Assembly (NCBI GenBank): GCA_002452635.1
Contig: DKEU01000036.1
Coordinates: 1-7,905 of the forward strand
Length of the DNA: 7,905 nucleotides
DNA from: Desulfovibrionaceae bacterium UBA6814
GTDB taxonomy: Bacteria; Desulfobacterota; Desulfovibrionia; Desulfovibrionales; Desulfovibrionaceae
Reading direction: 5' to 3'
Positions within the stretch are counted from its first letter, which is position 1. Every line of letters starts with the position of its first letter. Below, one piece after another: positions 1 to 5,541 of this stretch. A program made the position numbers and the translations under genes. A model generated the notes under the pieces. The model saw nothing but the letters and a program-made list of their open reading frames with translations, had not been told where the DNA came from and did no database searches.

Positions 1-2061
1 ATCGGCAAGTGCGACTGCGACCGCTTCCTGGAGATATGGAACCTGGTGTTCATGCAGTACGACCAGCTCACCCCGGACCATCGCGTGGCCCTGCCCCGGC
101 CCAGCATCGACACCGGCATGGGCCTGGAGCGCATCGCCGCCGTGGTCCAAGGCGTCTTTTCCAACTACGACTGCGACCTGTTCCAGGAGATCATCGGCTT
201 CGCCGCCCAAAAAGCCGGAGTCACGTACAAGGCGGGCAGCGAGGACGTGGACACCGCCCTGCGGGTCATGGCCGACCACTGCCGCTCCATGGCCTTCATG
301 GTGGCCGACGGCATCCTGCCCTCCAACGAGGGCCGCGGCTACGTGCTCAGGCGCCTCATCCGCCGCGCCTACCGCTTCGGCCGGCTCATCGGCATGACCG
401 GGGCCTTCCTGCACGAGGTGGCGGGCAAGGTGGTGGAGGTCATGGGCGAGGCCTTTCCCGAGGTCCGCGAGACCGCGCCCTTCATGGCCCGGGTGGTGCG
501 CGAGGAGGAGGACCGTTTCTCCAACACCCTGGACAAGGGCCTGGCCCTGCTCGACGAGGAGCTGGCCAAGCTTCCCGCCGGCGCTACCCTGGCCGGCGAG
601 GTGGCCTTCAAGCTCTACGACACCTACGGCTTCCCCATCGACATCGTGAACGACGTGGCCGAGAAGCGCGGCGTGGCCGTGGACGAGGCCGGGTTCAACA
701 CCCGCATGGCCGAGCAGAAGGAGCGCGCCAAGGCCGCCTGGAAGGGCTCGGGCGAGGCCGACCTGGGCAACCGCTTCAAGGCCCTGCTGGAAGAGGGCGT
801 GACCAGCGAGTTCGTGGGCTACGACACCCTGGCCTCCTCGTCGCGCATCACCGCCCTGCTCGACGACGCGGCCCGGCCCGTGGACAAGCTCTCCACCGGC
901 GAGCGCGGCTACGTGGTGGCCGCGGCCACCCCGTTCTACGGCGAGTCCGGCGGCCAGCTCGGCGACACCGGCACCATCGCCACCCCGGAGGGCGCGGCCC
1001 AGGTGGCCGACACCCTCAAGCCCGCGCCGGGCCTCACCGTGCACTCGGTGGAGATCACCTCCGGCGCCATCTCCGCCGGGGCCGAGGCCGTGCTCACCGT
1101 GGACGAGGAGTCCCGCCTGGCCACCGCCCGCAACCACACCGCCACCCACCTGCTGCACGCCGCCCTGCGCCAGGTGCTCGGCGAGCACGTGAAGCAGGCC
1201 GGCTCCCTGGTGGGGCCGGACCGCCTGCGCTTCGACTTCACCCACGTGAGCGCCATGACCCCTGCAGAACTGGCCCAGGTGGAGACCCTGGTCAACCGCG
1301 CCGTGCTGGGCGACACCGCCCTCTCGGTCAGCACCATGGACCACCAGATCGCGGTGCGCAAAGGCGCCATGGCCCTGTTCGGCGAGAAGTACGGCGACTC
1401 GGTGCGCGTGGTGGAGGTGCCCGGGGTGTCCATCGAGCTGTGCGGCGGCACCCACCTGCGCGCCACCGGCCAGATCGGCCCCTTCCTCATCACCTCCGAG
1501 TCCGGCGTGGCCGCGGGCGTGCGCCGCATCGAGGCCGCCACCGGCCTGAACGCCCTGGCCGCCATCACGGCCCAGCGCCGCGAACTGGCCGACCTCTCGG
1601 GCTTGCTCAAGTCCCGGCCCGGCGAACTGGCCGCCAAGGTCTCCGGGCTCCAGAAAGAGGTGAAGGCCCTGCACAAGGAGACCGAGCGCCTGGCCTCGGC
1701 AGCCGCCTCGGGCAAGGGCCGCGACCTCATGGACGACGTGAAGGAAGTGAACGGGGTCAAGGTCCTGGCCGCAGCGGTCAACGCCCCCACCGTCAAGGCC
1801 CTGCGCGACCTCATGGACGACGTGCGCTCCAAGCTGCCCTCGGGCGTGGCCTGCCTGGCCTCGGCCGCGGACGGCAAGGCCAGCCTCATCCTCTACGTGT
1901 CCAAGGACCTGCACGCCAAGTACACCGCCCCGGCCCTGATCAAGGACGTGGCCGCCCTCATCGGCGGCTCCGGCGGCGGCCGCCCCGACCTGGCCCAGGC
2001 CGGCGGCGCCAACCCCGACGCCATCCCGGCAGCTTTGGCCAAACTGGCCGAGCTCGTTTAA
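1..2061 (+). CDS. alaS: Alanyl-tRNA synthetase (AlaRS), 5'-truncated by the window edge
   Basis: The cytoplasmic enzyme charges tRNA-Ala with alanine and hydrolyses mischarged Ser/Gly-tRNA-Ala. The frame is open from base 1, and the 686 codons seen are the part after roughly the first 200 residues of a family member of about 880. The start reads EIWNLVFMQY followed by the motif-3 region DTGMGLERIAAV of the class II catalytic core. The editing domain shows the zinc-ligand pairs HTATH (His at local residues 379 and 383) and CGGTH (Cys481, His485). A helical linker follows, then the C-Ala domain ending in the glycine-rich GGSGGGRPDLAQAGG near the C-terminus. All motifs are intact and codon use is strongly GC-biased, so this is a core gene. 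The ATG at position 46 is internal, not the start. It ends in TAA immediately before a large palindrome. Confidence 0.98.
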   Translation: MGKCDCDRFLEIWNLVFMQYDQLTPDHRVALPRPSIDTGMGLERIAAVVQGVFSNYDCDLFQEIIGFAAQKAGVTYKAGSEDVDTALRVMADHCRSMAFMVADGILPSNEGRGYVLRRLIRRAYRFGRLIGMTGAFLHEVAGKVVEVMGEAFPEVRETAPFMARVVREEEDRFSNTLDKGLALLDEELAKLPAGATLAGEVAFKLYDTYGFPIDIVNDVAEKRGVAVDEAGFNTRMAEQKERAKAAWKGSGEADLGNRFKALLEEGVTSEFVGYDTLASSSRITALLDDAARPVDKLSTGERGYVVAAATPFYGESGGQLGDTGTIATPEGAAQVADTLKPAPGLTVHSVEITSGAISAGAEAVLTVDEESRLATARNHTATHLLHAALRQVLGEHVKQAGSLVGPDRLRFDFTHVSAMTPAELAQVETLVNRAVLGDTALSVSTMDHQIAVRKGAMALFGEKYGDSVRVVEVPGVSIELCGGTHLRATGQIGPFLITSESGVAAGVRRIEAATGLNALAAITAQRRELADLSGLLKSRPGELAAKVSGLQKEVKALHKETERLASAAASGKGRDLMDDVKEVNGVKVLAAAVNAPTVKALRDLMDDVRSKLPSGVACLASAADGKASLILYVSKDLHAKYTAPALIKDVAALIGGSGGGRPDLAQAGGANPDAIPAALAKLAELV

Positions 2062-2115
2062 ACGAGAGGGAGGGGGCACCCCCTTTTGCAAAAGGGGGTG
2101 CCCCCTCCCTCTCGT
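2062..2115 (+). terminator. Perfect 54-bp palindrome behind alaS, likely terminator hairpin
   Basis: Two 27-nt arms (2062-2088 and 2089-2115) are exact reverse complements with no spacer. The arms begin ACGAGAGGGAGGGGG and meet at CCCCTTTTG/CAAAAGGGG, so RNA would form a stem of about 25 bp with a tiny loop. It starts one base after the alaS stop codon, which fits a transcription end. There is no U-run on the 3' side, so it is not a textbook intrinsic terminator. It could instead act as an RNA 3'-end stabiliser or be a copy of a dispersed palindromic repeat. Being symmetrical, it would form equally well in transcripts from either strand. Confidence 0.75.
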
Positions 2116-2150
2116 GCTCTCCCTCCCCCTCCCCACAAAAACTTTCATCA
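2116..2150 (+). other. C-rich, G-poor tract after the palindrome; possible Rho-loading region
   Basis: From 2116 the + strand is almost only C and T, with the runs CTCTCCCTCCCCCTCCCC, then an A-rich stretch and a further C/T/A stretch. It has a single G in 35 bases. C-rich, G-poor, unpaired RNA is what Rho factor binds, and the place just behind a strong hairpin lacking a U-run fits that role. This is inference from composition. The rest of the gap up to 2317 shows a small hairpin (arms GGGCC/GGCCC at 2152-2164) and no promoter that I can support. Confidence 0.3.
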
Positions 2151-2317
2151 CGGGCCTGCGGCCCTTCAAGAGGGGTTTTCCGATCCCGTCAACCCCCTTT
2201 CCGCGTCTCTTTTCGTCTCGTTGCGGGCATTTTCCGGGTCCTTTTCGGCCGGTCCGGTTTCACGGGGCTAGGATGGGCAGGTCGGCAAAGGCCCTGTTCC
2301 GACCACCCAAGCCCGCC

Positions 2318-2323
2318 AAGGAG
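2318..2323 (+). promoter_or_regulatory. Ribosome binding site AAGGAG for the 2330 gene
   Basis: AAGGAG lies six bases before the ATG at 2330. It decides this start over the in-frame upstream ATG at 2273, which has only a GGGG five bases ahead of it. Confidence 0.65.
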
Positions 2324-2329
2324 CGCCCC

Positions 2330-2629
2330 ATGTCCCCCAGTCCGCAGACCGGCCAATCCGGGAACACCGCGGCCATGTCCACCCTGGAGTTCTATCGCCA
2401 ACTCTTTGCGCCCAGGCCCAAGCCCGGGCCGGAGGCGCTCCGGCCGTTGCGCCGGGGGCAGCCGCACCTGCTCATCCCGGGCGGCCTCACGGTGGAGGAG
2501 TACCGCGACAGGCTGGCTGCGGCCAAGGCGGCGGGCGCAGACCGGGAGGGGCAGCCCCGCAGGGACAATCGGATACCGGGGCTTCTGGACAGTTCCAGGG
2601 CGGATACCTGGACAATGTCGAGGCCCTGA
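2330..2629 (+). CDS. N-terminal part of an accessory protein, probably frameshifted from the next reading frame
   Basis: As read, this gives 99 residues, and I recognise no family. It begins MSPSPQTGQSGNTAAMS, then has a Pro/Arg-rich stretch (LFAPRPKPGPEALRPLRRG), a short LTVEEYRDRLAAAKAAG helix-like segment, and a tail after about residue 84 (LLDSSRADTWTMSRP) that looks out of frame. There is no signal peptide or membrane segment. Base composition is GC-rich like the neighbouring core genes. In the -1 frame, protein-like sequence begins at 2581 and runs without a stop to 3054. One extra G in the run at 2578-2581 would join the two as ...RIPG-ASGQFQGGYLDN..., about 241 residues in all. The real gene is therefore probably 2330-3054, broken by a one-base deletion or a sequencing error. 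The start is supported by AAGGAG at 2318. Confidence 0.6.
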   Translation: MSPSPQTGQSGNTAAMSTLEFYRQLFAPRPKPGPEALRPLRRGQPHLLIPGGLTVEEYRDRLAAAKAAGADREGQPRRDNRIPGLLDSSRADTWTMSRP

Positions 2630-2658
2630 CCCATTACGTGGGTGGTTCAGGCGAGCCC

Positions 2659-3054
2659 ATGCGATTTGACTTGAAGCACGTGGACCCATCCAATATCAAT
2701 CCAGAAACCTACGCCTCGATCAAGGAGCACCTTGCACAGAACAAGGAAAAGGCGTCATCCGTTGATATAGACGAGTCGAAATCGATCGAGTACCCTGGCG
2801 CGCAACGCGGCTACATCGGCCACGCGCCCAGCCGGGTGAAAGGCTCCCTGCACACCGACGAGAACGGCTGGGAGTTCAACGGCGAGTTGCTGCCTGCGGG
2901 GAAGGACGAGTATGATTTTGACAAGCAGGAATGGGGAGAACGGGGCTTGATTCAGGAAATTTCCACCCGTGCCGGGGCCATGTTGCCCGGAAAAGATTAC
3001 GACATACTCATTGAAGGCAGCAAGCCCGTGAAATGGAGCGGCAAGTGGAAGTAA
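2659..3054 (+). CDS. C-terminal toxin-like domain of the frameshifted accessory protein
   Basis: The 131 residues from ATG 2659 continue upstream without a stop. The readable protein extends back to about 2581 (ASGQFQGGYLDNVEALTHYV), so 2659 is only the first ATG and probably not the true start. No good ribosome site precedes it or the GTG at 2638. The segment LTHYVGGSGEPMRFDL recalls, from memory, the lead-in to C-terminal tips of polymorphic toxins. Further on are WEFNGELL, then DEYDF (codons 2905-2919) and ERGLIQEISTRAG, ending in a basic Trp/Lys-rich tail. The D-x-Y-D pattern resembles the catalytic loop of colicin M, which cleaves lipid II, but the His-Arg expected six residues on is Trp-Gly here. 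The family is not established. Its codons are less GC-rich than those of alaS or recN, suggesting transfer. The stop overlaps the next gene. Confidence 0.65.
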   Translation: MRFDLKHVDPSNINPETYASIKEHLAQNKEKASSVDIDESKSIEYPGAQRGYIGHAPSRVKGSLHTDENGWEFNGELLPAGKDEYDFDKQEWGERGLIQEISTRAGAMLPGKDYDILIEGSKPVKWSGKWK

Positions 3055-3605
3055 AACGACGTTTCTATCGCCGGCCAGGCTGCTTGGCTACGCTGGTGCT
3101 GCTGCTCCTGGGCCTGGGATATTTCGTCTGGGTAGCCATCATTGACGTTTGCCCCTACTGGGAGTTCTACGATGATGGGCTGCAACTGTCCATCATCGAG
3201 GAGGGACCTTCCCCAGCCCCGGTGGAATTCCGGGAAATTCGCATGGACGAGACCCCCAGGTCCCAATGGTATTGCCCGGAAGAACTGGACCGCCTACCCC
3301 TGGTCTATTCATCCACCGACCAACAGGACATCACAGAATTCCTGGCAGCCTTGGCAATGCAGTCAACAACCATGCCTACCGGGGCACTCCAGGAATACGC
3401 CTTGCTGGTTGTCGCCCAAAACGGCACAAAGACGTCCTTTAAACTCGTTATACATCCAACTGTCGTTCAAGTTTGGGGTCTTTGGACCAGAGCAGATCCT
3501 CATAGTAAATATTCCGGATGGAGCACGGCGCTGCTCGACGTGATGAAGCAGCGGGGCATTCTTGCCCCATCGGGTAAACCCCATCCTCCCGACAAGCGCC
3601 CTTGA
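3033..3605 (+). CDS. Membrane-anchored hypothetical protein, candidate immunity partner
   Basis: The protein is 190 residues from ATG 3033. A GTG at 3045 (186 residues) is at least as likely a start, because GGAG at 3035-3038 sits six bases before it. I recognise no family. A basic N-terminus (KRRFYRRP) precedes one hydrophobic helix at residues 17-37 (rich in Leu, Gly and Val). By the positive-inside rule this puts about 150 residues, including DVCPYWEFYDDG and a long soluble part, outside the cytoplasmic membrane. It is not a lipoprotein, since the Cys lies before the helix. The gene overlaps the end of the upstream toxin-like gene by 22 bases (10 from the GTG), so the two are translationally coupled. 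An anchored periplasmic protein behind a toxin-like gene suits an immunity protein, as the colicin M immunity protein Cmi has that topology. This role is inference. Base composition is lower in GC than the flanks. A terminator follows at 3614. Confidence 0.75.
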   Translation: MERQVEVKRRFYRRPGCLATLVLLLLGLGYFVWVAIIDVCPYWEFYDDGLQLSIIEEGPSPAPVEFREIRMDETPRSQWYCPEELDRLPLVYSSTDQQDITEFLAALAMQSTTMPTGALQEYALLVVAQNGTKTSFKLVIHPTVVQVWGLWTRADPHSKYSGWSTALLDVMKQRGILAPSGKPHPPDKRP

Positions 3606-3613
3606 CGCGTCAT

Positions 3614-3653
3614 CGAGAGGCCAGGGCAACGCTGCCTTGGCCTCTTGCTTTCC
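3614..3653 (+). terminator. Intrinsic terminator of the accessory pair
   Basis: The arms AGAGGCCAGGGCA (3616-3628) and TGCCTTGGCCTCT (3633-3645) pair over 13 bp with one G-U wobble around a four-base loop, ACGC. Two more pairs (3615/3646 G-U and 3614/3647 C-G) can extend the stem. A moderately T-rich TTGCTTTCC follows. It lies nine bases past the stop at 3605 and separates the accessory pair from recN. The remaining 100 bases up to recN are GC-rich and show no promoter I can defend. Confidence 0.75.
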
Positions 3654-3755
3654 ACAGCCAGGTTGGCCGCTTCACGGCCCAGGGAGCGGCAAGGGCAGCG
3701 CCCCCGCACCACCCCCTGGCAAATCGGCCCGGCTTGGGCTAGGTTTGCACCCGCC

Positions 3756-5354
3756 ATGCTGGAGTACCTGCGCATCCGCAACCTTGCCCTGATCGAGGAC
3801 GTGGCCCTGGAGTTCGGGCCCGGGCTCAACGTCATCACCGGCGAGACCGGGGCGGGCAAGAGCTTCATCCTGCGCGCCCTGGACTTCCTCACCGGCGAGC
3901 GGCTGGACCGGGACATGGTGCGCGCGGGCGCGGACGCGGCCGGCGTGGAGGCCCTGTTCGCCCTGGCCGACGGCGACGTGGTGCTGCGCCGCGAGCTGTC
4001 CGCCGAGACCGGCCGCAGCCGCATCTTCGTCAACGACCGGCTCTCCTCCCAGGACGCGGTGCGCGAACTCAAGCCCCGCCTGGTCCTGCACACCAGCCAG
4101 CACGGCCAGCAGCGCCTGCTCTCCCCGGCCTACCAGGCCAAGATCGTGGACGCCTTTCTCCCGGACCAGGGCCTGGTGGCGGACAAGGACCGGCTCCTGG
4201 CCGAGCTCAAGGCCGTGGCCGAGGAGCGCGCCGCCCTGGCCGGCCGGGTGGCCGCGCTCACGGCCAAGCGCGAGCTGTACGAGTACCAGGCCGCGGAGAT
4301 CGCCAAGGTCGCGCCCCAGGCCGGAGAGGAAGAGGAGCTGACGGCCCGGCGCGAGGCATTGCAGGCCGAGGCCCGCTCGGCCGAGGCCGTGGAGAGCGCC
4401 CTGGGCCTGCTGCACGGGCAGGAGGTGGGGCTGCTCGCCCTGCTGGACCGCCTGGCTGCCGAGGCCCGCGCCCTGGCTGCCGCGGACCCGGATTTCGCCG
4501 GGGACTCCGCTAGCCTGGAGGAGATGCGCCTCACCCTGCGCGACCTGGACGCCCGCCTGCGCCGCCGCGGCGCGCCCGGCCAGTCGGCCCGGGACCTGGA
4601 GCGGGTGGAGGCCCGGCTCTACGAGTTCTCCAAGCTCAGGCGCAAGCTGGGCCGCTCTTTGGAGGAGATCGTGGGCCTGGGCCAGGAGATCGCCCGGACC
4701 CTGTCCTTCCTGGACTCCCACGCCCTGGACGAGAAGCGTCTGGCCGAGCGGGAAAAGGCCGCGGCCCAGGCCCTGGCCAAGGCGGCGGGCGTCCTGTCCG
4801 CGGCCCGGCGCAGGGCTGCGGACGACCTGGCCAGGGTGCTCACCGAGGACTTACAGGGCCTGGGCTTCGGCCCCACGGCCCGGGTGGAGTTCGCCTTCGA
4901 GCCCGCGGAGCTGTACCCGGGCATCAGCGAGGACCGGGCCCGCCTGCTCTGGCTGCCCAACCCCGGCCTGCCGCCCCAGCCCCTGGACCGCATCGCCTCG
5001 GGCGGCGAGCTGTCCCGCTTCATGCTGGCCCTGGCCGGGCTCCTGTCCCGCCAGGAGCTGCCCGCCCTGCTCTTCGACGAGGTGGACGCGGGGGTGGGCG
5101 GCCTGACCCTGAACCGGCTGGGCGAGCGCCTGGCCGAGCTGGCCGGCCGGCAGCAGGTGATCCTCATCACCCACTGGCCCCAGCTGGCGGTGCTGGCCAG
5201 GCGGCATTTCTCGGTGTGCAAGGACGTGGCCGGCAACCTGGCCACGGTGCAGTGCCGCCGCCTGGACGGTCCGGGCATCGAGGCCGAGCTGGCGCGCATG
5301 GCCGGCGGCGGCGACCGGGGCGAGGTCCTGGCCCGGCAGCTCGTGCGCGGCTGA
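3756..5354 (+). CDS. recN: DNA repair protein RecN (SMC-like ATPase)
   Basis: RecN is a cytoplasmic SMC-type ATPase that acts early in recombinational repair of double-strand breaks by bridging or organising DNA. The 532 residues from ATG 3756 are slightly short for a family of about 550. The N-terminus MLEYLRIRNLALIEDV is typical and fixes the start, since upstream in-frame codons read as non-family sequence. Walker A is GETGAGKS (residues 29-36). A long Glu/Arg/Ala-rich region at about 148-365 forms the paired helical arm. The ABC signature is SGGELS (415-420) and Walker B is LLFDE (438-442), followed by the D-loop VDAGVGG and the switch THWPQLA with His473. The last usually reads THLPQ, so Trp replaces Leu. 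All catalytic residues are present. I see no LexA-type operator in the 150 bases upstream. Codon use matches the core genes. Confidence 0.96.
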   Translation: MLEYLRIRNLALIEDVALEFGPGLNVITGETGAGKSFILRALDFLTGERLDRDMVRAGADAAGVEALFALADGDVVLRRELSAETGRSRIFVNDRLSSQDAVRELKPRLVLHTSQHGQQRLLSPAYQAKIVDAFLPDQGLVADKDRLLAELKAVAEERAALAGRVAALTAKRELYEYQAAEIAKVAPQAGEEEELTARREALQAEARSAEAVESALGLLHGQEVGLLALLDRLAAEARALAAADPDFAGDSASLEEMRLTLRDLDARLRRRGAPGQSARDLERVEARLYEFSKLRRKLGRSLEEIVGLGQEIARTLSFLDSHALDEKRLAEREKAAAQALAKAAGVLSAARRRAADDLARVLTEDLQGLGFGPTARVEFAFEPAELYPGISEDRARLLWLPNPGLPPQPLDRIASGGELSRFMLALAGLLSRQELPALLFDEVDAGVGGLTLNRLGERLAELAGRQQVILITHWPQLAVLARRHFSVCKDVAGNLATVQCRRLDGPGIEAELARMAGGGDRGEVLARQLVRG

Positions 5355-5408
5355 TTCGCCCTCTTCCTCCCGACCCTCCCCTTTTCACGCATCCGCCACA
5401 GGCCGAAA

Positions 5409-5431
5409 CCCGCGTCTTGCAACGATGCGGG
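5409..5431 (+). terminator. Small hairpin behind recN, possible weak terminator
   Basis: The arms CCCGCGTC (5409-5416) and GATGCGGG (5424-5431) pair over 8 bp with one G-U, around the loop TTGCAAC. No T-run follows, so termination by this alone is doubtful. It sits 55 bases past the recN stop and four bases before the Pho-box-like array, so it might also mark the 5' boundary of the phoB control region. Confidence 0.3.
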
Positions 5432-5435
5432 AATA

Positions 5436-5475
5436 CTGTCATCGAATTGTAACAATCATTCCATGCTCCCGTCAC
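5436..5475 (+). promoter_or_regulatory. Tandem Pho-box-like array upstream of phoB
   Basis: Four heptamers stand at an exact 11-bp period with 4-bp spacers: CTGTCAT (5436), TTGTAAC (5447), ATTCCAT (5458) and CCGTCAC (5469). The Pho box known from Escherichia coli is a direct repeat of CTGTCAT-like heptamers with 4-bp AT-rich spacers, each pair binding a PhoB dimer. The first unit matches that heptamer exactly, the second and fourth are recognisable, and the third is weak. The spacer after the first unit is CGAA. The array ends 66 bases before the phoB start, which points to autoregulation under phosphate limitation. The -10 element is uncertain: TATAGG at 5508-5513 is the best match by sequence, but it lies further downstream than usual from a Pho box. 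Confidence 0.65.
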
Positions 5476-5530
5476 ACCCGCGCATTCCCCTGCGGCGCGG
5501 ACCAGGGTATAGGTGGCGCGCAAACCTATT

Positions 5531-5535
5531 GAGGA
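5531..5535 (+). promoter_or_regulatory. Ribosome binding site GAGGA for phoB
   Basis: GAGGA lies six bases before the ATG at 5542 and supports that start. Confidence 0.8.
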
Positions 5536-5541
5536 AACCAC

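Noticed and set aside
2269..2274. TAGGAT as a -10 element for the accessory gene
   Set aside because: No -35-like hexamer lies at 16-18 bp, so the match is at chance level.
2576..2584. Programmed -1 ribosomal frameshift site in the accessory gene
   Set aside because: The bases do not form an X-XXY-YYZ slippery heptamer, so a deletion or sequence error is the simpler reading.
9..2669. Open frame of 886 codons on the + strand in another frame over alaS
   Set aside because: It overlaps alaS completely and is Arg/Gly/Pro/His-rich without motifs, which is typical of the wrong frame in GC-rich DNA.
2189..2689. Open frame of 166 codons on the - strand opposite the accessory gene
   Set aside because: It is Arg/Pro/Gly-rich with no motif, no ribosome site that stands out, and crosses the frameshift and composition change without a matching boundary.
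3717..3745. TGGCAA / TAGGTT as a recN promoter
   Set aside because: The spacing is 17 bp, but each hexamer matches the consensus at only three positions. No sigma-54 GG/GC pair fits here either.
3645..3755. N-terminal extension of recN by 37 codons
   Set aside because: The RecN family begins at MLEYLRIRNLALIE, and the extra codons read as Arg/Pro-rich filler partly inside the terminator stem.
3672..4721. Open frame of 349 codons on the - strand opposite recN
   Set aside because: It is antisense to the Walker A and arm region of recN and shows only low-complexity Gln/Gly/Leu/Ala sequence.
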